A stretch of DNA of 64,000 bases from Coprenecus sp902388455 (GCA_963931615.1 OZ007032.1:1612001-1676000); one strand, 5' to 3'; counted from the first letter of the stretch, positions 51,774-60,570 are shown. Notes: a model not told the origin generated them from the sequence alone. Numbers and translations: made by a program.

Positions 51774-52135
51774 TGAATGATTTTTTCAAATATGTGGAAT
51801 GTGCGGTGACGGTCTGCGATACGGAGTGCGTGATCGTGTACCAGAACGAGAAGTCGGTGGCGGTGAACGGGGACATGCGGGGCAAGTGCATGCTCGGCTG
51901 CCACAATGACCGCTCGCGGGGCATCATCGCCCGCATCCTCTCCGAAGGCGCCACGAACTCTTACACCATCAGCAAGAAAGGCCAGCGCAAGCTCATCCAC
52001 CAGACACCCTGGTACAAGGAGACAGGCGACACCGCCCGCGATGCCCAGGACGGCCCCTCAGGCAGGACAATAGCCGGCATCATCGAGATGTCCATCGTCA
52101 TCCCCGAAGAGATGCCTCACTACGACCGCGGGTAG
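51773..52135 (+). CDS. Single-domain PAS-like protein
   Basis: 120 residues with no signal peptide or output domain. FFKYVECAVTVCDTECVIVYQNEKSVAV is a PAS N-terminal strand-helix pattern; SYTISKKGQRKLIHQTPWY and AGIIEMSIVIPEEMPHY complete it. Similar stand-alone PAS proteins occur in anaerobes; ligand unknown. Starts by TAATG overlap with the DPP-IV-like stop, so expression is coupled. Followed by 388 bases without a gene. Confidence 0.7.
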   Translation: MNDFFKYVECAVTVCDTECVIVYQNEKSVAVNGDMRGKCMLGCHNDRSRGIIARILSEGATNSYTISKKGQRKLIHQTPWYKETGDTARDAQDGPSGRTIAGIIEMSIVIPEEMPHYDRG

Positions 52136-52292
52136 GCAGCGACACACCCGCACACGACCCTCGGGCATAGCTCCGACGGCTGTCATGAACGGCTCGCGGC
52201 CGCTAGGCGACCCGCTCATACCGTCTTTCGATTACCAACCGTAAGTACGGGAACACCGCCTTACCATAAACTATTCACACACAAAGTCTTGC

Positions 52293-52350
52293 AAATACAA
52301 CGAGTATCTTTGGGCCGCTCGGAAATCTCCCAAAAGCGCTCGTTGTATTT
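52293..52350 (+). terminator. Two-part hairpin, probable terminator
   Basis: AAATACAACGAG (52293-52304) pairs perfectly with 52339-52350; after a 4-by-4 internal loop TTTGGG (52309-52314) pairs with CCCAAA (52329-52334). TTTATTTTA follows. The outer arm plus inner stem contain a -7-like TATCTTTG at 52305-52312. Most simply it ends the DPP-IV/PAS transcript 158 bases downstream of the stop; a small RNA is possible. Confidence 0.65.
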
Positions 52351-52434
52351 TTATTTTACTGTATTTCAATTATTTACAATTCCACGCCGCGTCCCTACCC
52401 ACCGTTACCAACCCAGCTTTACGTCGAATTTAAA

Positions 52435-52466
52435 TTTGGAGAATGACTTTTAAATTTCTACCTTAG
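52435..52466 (+). promoter_or_regulatory. pdxS promoter
   Basis: TTTG at 52435-52438, a 20-base spacer, then TACCTTAG at 52459-52466 (one mismatch). Transcription would start near 52471, a leader of about 53 nt. Confidence 0.6.
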
Positions 52467-52523
52467 CATTATTATTTTTAATAATTACAAAACACTATCA
52501 TTAACTAAAATTACCAAGGTATT

Positions 52524-53396
52524 ATGAACGACAGATATGAGTTGAACAAGAACCTGGCCCAGATGCTCAAAGGCGGCGTCATCATGGACGTCACCACTCC
52601 CGAGCAGGCCAAAATCGCAGAACAGGCGGGTGCAGCCGCAGTAATGGCCCTCGAGCGGATTCCCGCGGACATCCGTGCCGCCGGCGGAGTATCCCGTATG
52701 AGCGACCCGAAGATGATCCGCGGCATCCAGAACGCAGTCAGCATCCCCGTCATGGCCAAGGTCCGTATCGGACATTTCGTAGAGGCCCAGATACTCCAGG
52801 CCCTGGAGATCGACTACATCGACGAAAGCGAGGTACTCTCTCCCGCCGACGGTGTCTACCACATCGACAAGACCAAGTTCCGCGTGCCCTTCGTCTGCGG
52901 AGCCAAGAACCTGGGCGAGGCCCTGCGCCGTATCGCCGAGGGAGCCTCGATGATCCGCACCAAGGGAGAGCCCGGCACCGGTGACGTGATACAGGCCGTG
53001 ACCCACATGCGCAGCATGATGCGCGACATCCGCCGTCTCCAGGCCCTGCCCGAGGACGAGCTGTACAACGAGGCAAAGGAACTGGAAGTTCCCTATGACC
53101 TGGTCAAGTACGTACACGAGAACGGCAAGCTGCCCGTGGTGAACTTCGCAGCCGGCGGAGTGGCCACCCCCGCTGACGCCGCCCTGATGATGCAGCTCGG
53201 CGCCGAGGGAGTCTTCGTAGGCTCCGGTATCTTCAAGTCCGGCAATCCGGAGAAGAGGGCCCGCGCCATCGTCAACGCAGTGACCAACTACAACGACGCT
53301 GCCCTGCTGGCCGAGGTATCCACCGACCTGGGCGAGGCCATGGTCGGCATCAACGAGGAGGAGATCACCATCCTGATGGCCGAAAGAGGCAAATAA
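52524..53396 (+). CDS. pdxS: Pyridoxal 5'-phosphate synthase, synthase subunit
   Basis: 290 residues. GGVIMDVTTPEQAKIAEQAGA, MALERIPADIRAAGGVSRMSDP, MAKVRIGHFVEAQILQALEIDYIDESEVL and NFAAGGVATPADAALMMQLGAEGVFVGSGIF are diagnostic for PdxS, with the catalytic lysines in conserved places. It builds PLP from ribose 5-phosphate, glyceraldehyde 3-phosphate and ammonia from PdxT, whose gene follows by 21 bases. The PatB/MalY, alanine racemase and other PLP enzymes here use its product. Confidence 0.97.
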   Translation: MNDRYELNKNLAQMLKGGVIMDVTTPEQAKIAEQAGAAAVMALERIPADIRAAGGVSRMSDPKMIRGIQNAVSIPVMAKVRIGHFVEAQILQALEIDYIDESEVLSPADGVYHIDKTKFRVPFVCGAKNLGEALRRIAEGASMIRTKGEPGTGDVIQAVTHMRSMMRDIRRLQALPEDELYNEAKELEVPYDLVKYVHENGKLPVVNFAAGGVATPADAALMMQLGAEGVFVGSGIFKSGNPEKRARAIVNAVTNYNDAALLAEVSTDLGEAMVGINEEEITILMAERGK

Positions 53397-53417
53397 TCCA
53401 GAATCCGCACACAGACA

Positions 53418-53993
53418 ATGCACACAATAGGCATTCTCGCTCTACAGGGGGCCTTCCTCGAGCATGGACAGATGCTGGAAGGCCTCGGTGCAGAGCACTT
53501 CGAAATCCGTCAGTTGGATGATCTGAACCGGCCGATGGACGGGCTCATCCTACCCGGCGGCGAGAGTACCGCGATGGGCAAGCTGATGGACTGCCTGGAC
53601 ATGCTGCAGCCGCTCAGGGAGCGCATCGCCGGAGGACTTCCGGTATTCGGCACATGCGCCGGCATGATACTGCTGGCCAAGGACCTGGGTGACGAGCCCC
53701 GACGTTTCCTCCAGACCATGGACATCCGCGTGCTGCGCAACGCCTACGGCCGGCAGCTCGGCAGCTTCTTCACCCGCGGCACCTTCGCCGGGATGGAGGA
53801 CGTGCCCATGACATTTATCCGCGCTCCTTACATCGAGCAGGTCACCGCTCCCGACGTAGAAGTGCTGGCCACGGTAGACGGCCACATCGTAGCCGCCCGC
53901 CAGCGCAACATGCTCGCCACCTCCTTCCACCCAGAGCTGAACGACGATCCCCGCATCCACCGCTGGTTCCTCGAGCACCTCGCCGGAGCCTGA
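53418..53993 (+). CDS. pdxT: Pyridoxal 5'-phosphate synthase, glutaminase subunit
   Basis: 191 residues, standard length. LALQGAFLEH opens the fold, LILPGGESTAMGKLM and FGTCAGMILLA hold the oxyanion loop and nucleophile Cys80, and SFHPELNDD the catalytic His-x-Glu. Hydrolyses glutamine and channels ammonia to PdxS. Followed by a strong terminator at 54013-54052. Confidence 0.96.
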   Translation: MHTIGILALQGAFLEHGQMLEGLGAEHFEIRQLDDLNRPMDGLILPGGESTAMGKLMDCLDMLQPLRERIAGGLPVFGTCAGMILLAKDLGDEPRRFLQTMDIRVLRNAYGRQLGSFFTRGTFAGMEDVPMTFIRAPYIEQVTAPDVEVLATVDGHIVAARQRNMLATSFHPELNDDPRIHRWFLEHLAGA

Positions 53994-54012
53994 ACATCCC
54001 CCTGAACATAAC

Positions 54013-54052
54013 AGAGAGTGCGCCAAATTTTTTGTTTTGCGCACTCTCTTTT
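54013..54052 (+). terminator. Terminator of pdxST
   Basis: AGAGAGTGCGC (54013-54023) pairs perfectly with GCGCACTCTCT (54039-54049), then TTT. The AT-rich 15-nt loop contains the TTTG box of the next promoter. Confidence 0.88.
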
Positions 54053-54061
54053 GTATATTCG
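54031..54061 (+). promoter_or_regulatory. Promoter of the AGCS symporter gene, embedded in a terminator
   Basis: TTTG at 54031-54034, exactly 19 bases, then TATATTCG at 54054-54061 (one mismatch to TAnnTTTG). The -33 box sits in the loop of the pdxST terminator. Confidence 0.6.
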
Positions 54062-54107
54062 CAGAGTTATAAAAAAGCTTGACAATCTTTAACGAACACC
54101 TACGGAT

Positions 54108-55484
54108 ATGCAGACCCTGTCAGACATCATCGCCTCCATCGCCTCGTTTCTCTGGGGATGGCCCCTCATCATCCTGCTTCTCGGCACTCACATCTATCTG
54201 ACTGTCAGACTCAGATTCCCTCAGCTCAAAATATTCAAGGCCATCAGGCTCTCAGTCACCAAGGACAAGACCGATCACGGAGACGTAAGCCAGTTCGGCG
54301 CCCTGGCCACAGCCCTGGCCGCCACCATCGGTACCGGCAACATCGTGGGAGTGGCCACGGCCATCACCCTCGGAGGTCCCGGTGCCGTGCTCTGGTGCTG
54401 GCTCACAGGCGTATTCGGCATGGCCACGAAATACTCGGAGGCCCTGCTGGCAGTAAAATACAGAGTGAAAATCAAGAAGGACGGACACATCCTCGGCGGC
54501 CCGATGTACGCCCTTGAGCGCGGACTCAAGGCCAAGTGGCTCGGAGTGCTCTTCGCCATCTTCGCCGTAGTGGCCTCCTTCGGTATCGGCAACATGGTGC
54601 AGTCCAACGCCATCTCCATGCTACTGGACGAGAACCTGCACATCCCGCCCGTAGCCAGCGGAGCTGTAATCACCATCCTCACCGCCCTGGTGGTGCTCTT
54701 CGGCATCAAGGGCATATCCAAGGTCTGCACCTGGCTCGTGCCCTTCATGGCCCTGTTCTACATCATCGGCTGCATAGTGATCCTGTGCATCAACTTCGAG
54801 TACCTCGGCGAGACCATCCGCGTCATCGTCACCTCCGCTTTCTCGCCCCAGGCCGCCGGCGGCGGATTCGTCGGCTCGACCATCATGACCGCCTGCCGCT
54901 TCGGTATCGCCCGCGGACTGTTCTCCAACGAGTCCGGACTCGGCTCGGCCCCCATCGCCGCCGCAGCAGCCCAGACCCGCAACCCCGTCCGCCAGGCCCT
55001 CGTCTCCTCGACCGGCACCTTCTGGGACACCGTCGTGGTCTGCGCCATGACAGGCCTCGTCCTGGTAAGCTGCGTGATAGCCCCCAACGGCATAGACTCC
55101 GCCAGCGAGACCCTGACCTCCCAGGCATTCGGCGTCATACCGGTAGTCGGCCCGATTATCCTGAGCGTAGGCATCGTGACCTTCGCATTCTCCACCATCC
55201 TCGGCTGGTCCTACTACGGCGAGCGCTGCATCGAGTACCTCGGCGGACGCAGGGCCACCATCGTCTACCGGATACTGTTCATAGCAGGCGTCTTCGTCGG
55301 GGCCGTCGCCAACCTGTCGATAGTGTGGAACCTGGCCGACATGATGAACGCCCTGATGGCCATCCCCAACCTCATCTCCCTGCTGCTGCTCTCCGGCGTC
55401 CTCGTCCGCGAGACCCGCTACTGGCTGTGGGAGAAACGCCTCGACGAATATTCCAAGGACGAGGTCCCCGTCATCGACAAGTAA
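54108..55484 (+). CDS. Sodium:alanine/glycine symporter (AGCS family)
   Basis: 458 residues, about 10-11 hydrophobic helices. GALATALAATIGTGNIVGVATAI, GPGAVLWCWLTGVFGMATKYSEALLAVKYR and FGIARGLFSNESGLGSAPIAAAAAQT are AGCS signature regions. Takes up alanine or glycine with sodium at the inner membrane. Own promoter and no operon partner; nearby alr supplies a loose metabolic link. Confidence 0.93.
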   Translation: MQTLSDIIASIASFLWGWPLIILLLGTHIYLTVRLRFPQLKIFKAIRLSVTKDKTDHGDVSQFGALATALAATIGTGNIVGVATAITLGGPGAVLWCWLTGVFGMATKYSEALLAVKYRVKIKKDGHILGGPMYALERGLKAKWLGVLFAIFAVVASFGIGNMVQSNAISMLLDENLHIPPVASGAVITILTALVVLFGIKGISKVCTWLVPFMALFYIIGCIVILCINFEYLGETIRVIVTSAFSPQAAGGGFVGSTIMTACRFGIARGLFSNESGLGSAPIAAAAAQTRNPVRQALVSSTGTFWDTVVVCAMTGLVLVSCVIAPNGIDSASETLTSQAFGVIPVVGPIILSVGIVTFAFSTILGWSYYGERCIEYLGGRRATIVYRILFIAGVFVGAVANLSIVWNLADMMNALMAIPNLISLLLLSGVLVRETRYWLWEKRLDEYSKDEVPVIDK

Positions 55485-55511
55485 CGGGGTATCTTTTCGC
55501 CTTTTATTCGC

Positions 55512-55519
55512 TATATTTG
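55512..55519 (+). promoter_or_regulatory. -7 element of the HAD phosphatase gene
   Basis: TATATTTG, full match, 20 bases before ATG 55539; no -33 box at the usual distance. Confidence 0.5.
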
Positions 55520-55538
55520 CGGGCCATTAGAACGTTTT

Positions 55539-56324
55539 ATGATAAAAGCTCTGTTTTTCGACATAGACGGGACACTGGTCAGCTTCAGGACCCATTCGGT
55601 GCCGGCATCCACGGTCAGGGCACTGACCGCGGCGCATGAGGCCGGAGTGAGGATATTCATCTCCACCGGACGGCCCGCCCCGCTGATCAACAACCTCGAC
55701 CCCATCCTGCACCTCATCGACGGCTACATCACCGTCAACGGCGCGATATGCACCGTAGGCGGACAGACGATATCCCGCACCCCCATCGACCCGGAGGACG
55801 TGAGGACCATCCTCGGAGCCGCCGACCGCTGGGGTGTTCCCTCCCTGATCGTGGGAGAGGACCGGGCTATCGTACACAACCACCGCCCGATCGTGGACCA
55901 GGTCTTCGGAGGCATGCTGGCCATCAAGGGCATAGACACCCGCACCACCACTGAGGAAATGCTCTCCCGCCCCGTATATCAGCTCACCCCCTTCTTCGAC
56001 GAGGCTCAGGAAGCCGCCGTCGTACCCCTGCTGCGGCACGCCGAGTCCGCCCGCTGGTGCGAGTATTTTTCCGATGTCATCTCCTCCGAGGCCGACAAGG
56101 GCCGGGGCATGGAGATTATCGCCGCGCACGAGGGCATCAGCACAGCGGAATGCATGGCATTCGGGGACGGAGGCAACGACATTCCTATCCTGCGCCGCGC
56201 GGGCACAGGAGTGGCCATGGGCAATGCGGGAGTGACCGTCAAGGCCGCTGCCGACTACATCACTGACAATATCGACGCCGGAGGAGTGGCCAACGCCCTC
56301 AGGCATTTCGGCGTGATCCAATAA
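55539..56324 (+). CDS. Cof-type HAD family hydrolase
   Basis: 261 residues. FFDIDGTLVSF (nucleophile Asp), ISTGRPAPL, a late Lys region, and AFGDGGNDIPILRRAGTGVAMGNA are the four HAD motifs, with a C2-type cap between them. Dephosphorylates small sugar phosphates or cofactors such as PLP in the cytoplasm; precise substrate unknown. Followed by a ThiD-like kinase 24 bases on. Confidence 0.9.
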   Translation: MIKALFFDIDGTLVSFRTHSVPASTVRALTAAHEAGVRIFISTGRPAPLINNLDPILHLIDGYITVNGAICTVGGQTISRTPIDPEDVRTILGAADRWGVPSLIVGEDRAIVHNHRPIVDQVFGGMLAIKGIDTRTTTEEMLSRPVYQLTPFFDEAQEAAVVPLLRHAESARWCEYFSDVISSEADKGRGMEIIAAHEGISTAECMAFGDGGNDIPILRRAGTGVAMGNAGVTVKAAADYITDNIDAGGVANALRHFGVIQ

Positions 56325-56348
56325 CTCTCAAGAACTCCTACTAAGACA

Positions 56349-57194
56349 ATGGAACATAAAAAAGATTTCGCAAAAGTCTTCATGATCGCCGGCAGCGAAC
56401 CTCTCGGCTGCTGCGGCATCCAGGCAGATATCAAGGCCGTCTCCGCATGCGGCGGATTCGCGGCCGGAGCCACCACCCTCCTCGTGGACATGAACACCAC
56501 CCAGGTCAAGGGCATCCGGACCATGCCGGTGGACATCATCCTCAGCCAGAGCCGGGACTTCCTCGACGACGTGGGCGCCGACTGCATCAAGACCGGCATG
56601 CTCTACGAGAAGCAGATAGTGGAGGCCGTGGCGGGCCTGCTGCGCGAGTACCCGGAGGTGCCCAAGGTCATCGACCCCGTCATGGTCGACTCCGGCGGTA
56701 CGGCACTCATCATCCAGGAAGCTATAGACGCCTACCGCGAGCTGCTTTTCCCCCAGGCCGAAATCATCACCCCCAACATACACGAGGCCCGCGTCCTGGC
56801 CGGTGAGGACATCACCCTCGACAACGTGGACCGGCTCATCCGGAAGATATCCGAAGCCGGCTGCTCGGTGATCATCAAGTCCATACCCGACGGAGACAAC
56901 CTCATCGACGTCCTCTACAACCGCCGTACCGACAACATCCGCCGCTTCTCCAAGCGCCGCATCGACACCCGCAACGTCAACGGCACTGGCGACACCTTCG
57001 GTTCGGCCATAGCCACCTACATCGCCAGAAAGTACGACCTGGAGGCAGCGGTCGAAAGAGCCGAGATATTCATCAACGAATCCATAGCCTACGGCTCCGG
57101 CTACCGCTTCGGTCCCGGCTACGGCCCCGTGCATCCATTCTACCGTACGATTGACTTCTTCGAAAGGGAAGACCGCAGCTACTCCTTGAAGTAG
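56349..57194 (+). CDS. ThiD/PdxK-like pyrimidine or pyridoxal kinase
   Basis: 281 residues. AGSEPLGCCGIQADIKAVSACG is the ThiD-family N-terminal signature, DPVMVDSGG the central one, and NVNGTGDTFGSAIATYIA carries the catalytic Asp. The usual HMP kinase has GTGC(T/S) here; GTGD is closer to PdxY/ribokinase members. It may phosphorylate hydroxymethylpyrimidine or pyridoxal; no other thi gene is near while pdxST is 3 kb away. Its last 16 bases overlap murF-alr tail to tail. Confidence 0.8.
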   Translation: MEHKKDFAKVFMIAGSEPLGCCGIQADIKAVSACGGFAAGATTLLVDMNTTQVKGIRTMPVDIILSQSRDFLDDVGADCIKTGMLYEKQIVEAVAGLLREYPEVPKVIDPVMVDSGGTALIIQEAIDAYRELLFPQAEIITPNIHEARVLAGEDITLDNVDRLIRKISEAGCSVIIKSIPDGDNLIDVLYNRRTDNIRRFSKRRIDTRNVNGTGDTFGSAIATYIARKYDLEAAVERAEIFINESIAYGSGYRFGPGYGPVHPFYRTIDFFEREDRSYSLK

Positions 57195-59584
57195 AGCCTC
57201 TTGACCCGGCGGGAGATACTCGTCAGCACCTCGTAGGGGATGGTTCCGAGCTTGTCGGAGAACTCGGTCACGGGGATATTGTGCCCGAAGATCTCCACCT
57301 CGTCCCCTACCTGAGCGCCCGTGCCGGTGACATCCAGCATACAGGCGTCCATGCAGATATTGCCCAGTACAGGAACCCTCCTGCCCCGCACCATCATCTC
57401 CCCCACCCCGCAGCTCAGATGACGGTCCAGCCCGTCCGCGTAGCCCACAGGGATGACCGCCACGTCCGACGGCCGGCCGACCCGTCCCTTCCGTCCGTAT
57501 CCCACCGTCTGCTCCGGAGTGATACGCCGTATCGACGCTATATGCGTCTTGAACGAGCTCACCGGCTCCAGACCCGGCAGCGGCCCGATGCCGTACAGCC
57601 CGATGCCCAGCCTCACCATATCGAAGGCATACTGCGGGAAGCGCTCTATGCCGGCACTGTTGAGAATGTGCCGCAGTATCTTATAGGGAAAATGCGGCTG
57701 CACCATCCCTGCCATCTCCTCGAACAGGCGGATCTGCCCGAGGGTAAACTCATCCTCCGCCGGGTCGTCCGCAGCCGCCAGGTGGGAGAACATGCTCCGC
57801 AGCAACACCGTCCTCCTGCCTTCCATAAACCGCAGCAGCTCAGAAACATCCTTCTTATCCAGGCCCGAGCGGTTCATCCCCGTATTGAGCTTCAGATGCA
57901 CCGGATAATTCTCCACCCCGCCCCGGGCCAGCACCGCCTCGAAATCCCGCAGCAGCGCCAGGGAGTATATCTCCGGCTCCAGGGAGAACTCTATCATCTG
58001 GTCAAATGCCTCCGGCTCGGGATTCATCACCGCTATCGGCACCGTAATCCCCTTCGAGCGCAGCTCCACACCCTCGTCGGCATAGGCCACCATCAGATAG
58101 TCCGCCCCGCAGTACTGCAGCTGAGCCGCTATCTCCCCCGCCCCGCTGCCGTAGGAGAAGGCCTTCACCATGACGGCCAGCCGGGTCCCGCGCGGCACGC
58201 GGTTGCGCAGAAGGTTGAAATTGCGGGACAATGCATCCAGGTCCACCTCCAGCACCGTAGTATGCGACTGCCGCGCCAGGAAGCTGCCGATATACTCGAA
58301 ACGGAACTTCCTCGCCCCCTTTATCAGGATGTCCACATCCCGGAAGTCATCCCTGCGCTCATTGGCCAGAAACTCCTCGGTAGATAAGTAGAAACGCTTC
58401 TGCGGCAGAGCCCCGAACATACTTCGGAGAGCACTCAGGCACGGTCCTACTCCGATGAAGAGCCGCACCCCGGATTTCTCCAGCATCCGCGCCACCTGCC
58501 GGTAGAGCTGTTCCGCCCTTTCCCCCACATCCACGAAGTCGGAGAGAATCACCACCTTGGGACGGGTCGAGTCCTGATGGGAGAGAGTGCTCAGGGCAAT
58601 GGCAAAGGACGCCGGGTCCGAGTTATAATAATCCTTTATCAGCGTGCTGCCCTCCACCCCCTCGCGGATCTCCATCCGCATGGCGACCGGCTGCAGGTCT
58701 GCGACCCTGGGAGCCAGCTGTCCTAGAGTATAGCCGTGACAGAGCATGAATGTGACCGCCGTCATGCAGTTCTCGAATGAGGCGTCATCGGCAAATGGAA
58801 TATGCAGCATCCCGCGCTCCGGAGCATTGTCCCCGCTGCCGCGGTACTCCACTTCCACATCCCTGCCTGAAAGGGAGATACTGCTGCCCAGCACCCTTAC
58901 GTCCGCCTCGGGAGACTCCCCCCAGAGGCAGAGGCGGGTCTGCGGGCCGCATTGTTCCCGGATTATCCGCGCAGGCATGCCTTCCCGGCATATCACCGCG
59001 CGGCAGCCTCCGAAGAGCAGGGCCTTCTCCCGCATTTTCGCCTCGAGCGAAGGAAAATTCTCACTGTGCGCGTCCCCGAGGTGGGTAAATACCCCCAGGT
59101 CCGGCCGGATGATGCGGTGCAGGCGGGCCATCTCCCCCGGCTGGGACATTCCAGCCTCTATCAGGGCGATACGGCACTCCGGGGTAACTTCCAGCAGCGA
59201 GAGCGGTACTCCGACCTGGGAATTGTAGCTGCGGGGACTGCGGCTGACCGGCACATCCTCCCCCAGCAGCTGGGCTATCCACTCCTTGACCACCGTCTTG
59301 CCGTTACTGCCGGTGATAGCCGTCACCTCTGTCCGGGACAGGTCCTGACGGCGGTGGCGGGCAGCTGCGGACTGCAGGGCCTCCAGGGTATTGTCTACAT
59401 ATTGTATGGAAGCGTCTTTCAGAGAATCCAGATCTGGACGGCGCTCACTCAGAACGAAGTGGCGCACTCCACGGTCATAGAGAGACCTGACATAGTCATG
59501 CCCGTCATTGTTCTGCCCCTTCAGGGCGTAGAAGACAGTTTCCTCGGGACGGGTCACCGTGCGGCTGTCTACGGATACAATCAT
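57179..59584 (-). CDS. Fused MurF ligase - alanine racemase
   Basis: 801 residues. N-terminal MurF (about 1-430): TAITGSNGKTVVKEW is the ATP loop (92-97), EAGMSQPGEM and YNSDPASFAIAL follow. C-terminal Alr (about 440-801): VMVKAFSYGSGA with the PLP lysine Lys474, then HLKLNTGMNRSG and the MARYA-like end region. MurF adds D-Ala-D-Ala to UDP-MurNAc-tripeptide; Alr makes the D-Ala. The fusion is a Bacteroidota trait. The chain begins at VDSRTVTRPEETVFYALKG, about 30-40 residues later than the MurF start in relatives, and a full -7 box just upstream supports this short start. Confidence 0.92.
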   Translation of the reverse strand: MIVSVDSRTVTRPEETVFYALKGQNNDGHDYVRSLYDRGVRHFVLSERRPDLDSLKDASIQYVDNTLEALQSAAARHRRQDLSRTEVTAITGSNGKTVVKEWIAQLLGEDVPVSRSPRSYNSQVGVPLSLLEVTPECRIALIEAGMSQPGEMARLHRIIRPDLGVFTHLGDAHSENFPSLEAKMREKALLFGGCRAVICREGMPARIIREQCGPQTRLCLWGESPEADVRVLGSSISLSGRDVEVEYRGSGDNAPERGMLHIPFADDASFENCMTAVTFMLCHGYTLGQLAPRVADLQPVAMRMEIREGVEGSTLIKDYYNSDPASFAIALSTLSHQDSTRPKVVILSDFVDVGERAEQLYRQVARMLEKSGVRLFIGVGPCLSALRSMFGALPQKRFYLSTEEFLANERRDDFRDVDILIKGARKFRFEYIGSFLARQSHTTVLEVDLDALSRNFNLLRNRVPRGTRLAVMVKAFSYGSGAGEIAAQLQYCGADYLMVAYADEGVELRSKGITVPIAVMNPEPEAFDQMIEFSLEPEIYSLALLRDFEAVLARGGVENYPVHLKLNTGMNRSGLDKKDVSELLRFMEGRRTVLLRSMFSHLAAADDPAEDEFTLGQIRLFEEMAGMVQPHFPYKILRHILNSAGIERFPQYAFDMVRLGIGLYGIGPLPGLEPVSSFKTHIASIRRITPEQTVGYGRKGRVGRPSDVAVIPVGYADGLDRHLSCGVGEMMVRGRRVPVLGNICMDACMLDVTGTGAQVGDEVEIFGHNIPVTEFSDKLGTIPYEVLTSISRRVKRLYFKE

Positions 59585-59606
59585 GATACTGCGTTTTAAT
59601 GCAGCG

Positions 59607-59614
59607 CAAAGTTA
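59607..59614 (-). promoter_or_regulatory. -7 element of murF-alr
   Basis: Minus-strand TAACTTTG, full match, 22 bases before the ATG at 59584. It supports the short N-terminus. No -33 box at the expected site. Confidence 0.5.
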
Positions 59615-59634
59615 ATGCTTTTTCATGAAGACTG

Positions 59635-60552
59635 TCAGTTCACCCCGTAGACATCCTCCGGATGCGTGCCGAAGGGCTCGATGTGCACGACTATGTCGTA
59701 GACCTCGGGGATGCTTTCCCGGATATTCCGCTCGATCTGGTTGGAAAGGGCATGGGCCTGATTGAGGGTCATGTCGCCGTCGGCCTCCACGTCGAGGGTT
59801 ATCATGTACTTGCCGCCGATGCTGCGGGAGCGGACGCGGTGCGGGTTGCTGATGCCGTCGACCTTGCTTATGGCGTCGAATATCTTCTGATAGACCGACA
59901 CGTCCTTGACTCCGTCCATGAGCTCGACATTGGAGTCCATGAATATCATGATGGCCGAGCGTATGATGAACAGGCTCACCAGCAGTGCCGTCACCGAATC
60001 CAGAACCGGCATGTCCAGGATGAACGAGAAGAAGAGGCCGGCCAGGACGCTCAGCGAGATGATCATGTCGTTGCGCATATTGACCCCGTTGGCCACCAGC
60101 ATGGACGAGCCGGTGCGCTTCCCTACCCTGGTCTGATACAGCGAGAGCAGCAGCTTGCACACTATCGAGAATACGGTCACGTATATGGCCACCGCTCCGG
60201 GCATCACCCTCTCCTCGTGGGAGAAAAGATGTTCCACCGCAGAGATCAGCATCTCCGCCCCGGCGAAGAATATCAGCATCGAGAGTATCTTGGTGGCTAT
60301 CGACTCCGCCTTGGCATAGCCGTAGACGTATTTCTTGTTGGGACGCCGGCCCATGACCCTGGCCGCCACTATCATCACTATGGACACAGCCACATCCGAC
60401 GCTGAATCGATACCATCGCCGACCACCGCGAAACTCCCGCTTACCAGACCGGCCACTATCTTGGCCACCGAGAGCAGACCGTTGCCGACGATACTGACAT
60501 ACGACGCCGCCAGTATCTGCCTCTCCACCGGTTTATGACTGTCCTTTCCCAT
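59635..60552 (-). CDS. Cation diffusion facilitator transporter
   Basis: 305 residues from ATG 60552; a start at 60573 would fall inside the -7 box. Six helices, VGDGIDSASDVAVS supplies D-x3-D of helix 2, and helix 5 has NMRNDMIIS, where the usual His of HxxxD is Asn. C-terminal cytoplasmic ferredoxin-like domain (HRVRSRSIGGKYMITLDVEADGDMTL). Exports a divalent metal by proton antiport at the inner membrane; the Asn suggests a non-zinc preference. Confidence 0.9.
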   Translation of the reverse strand: MGKDSHKPVERQILAASYVSIVGNGLLSVAKIVAGLVSGSFAVVGDGIDSASDVAVSIVMIVAARVMGRRPNKKYVYGYAKAESIATKILSMLIFFAGAEMLISAVEHLFSHEERVMPGAVAIYVTVFSIVCKLLLSLYQTRVGKRTGSSMLVANGVNMRNDMIISLSVLAGLFFSFILDMPVLDSVTALLVSLFIIRSAIMIFMDSNVELMDGVKDVSVYQKIFDAISKVDGISNPHRVRSRSIGGKYMITLDVEADGDMTLNQAHALSNQIERNIRESIPEVYDIVVHIEPFGTHPEDVYGVN

Positions 60553-60570
60553 ATTCTGTTTCCAGGCCCG

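Larger units (their letters stand above)
52136..52523. other. Intergenic region before pdxS
   Basis: No gene seen. 52136-52290 has nothing recognisable. 52293-52350 is a strong two-part hairpin with trailing T-rich sequence. 52435-52466 holds the probable pdxS promoter, leaving a leader of about 50 nt. Confidence 0.7.
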
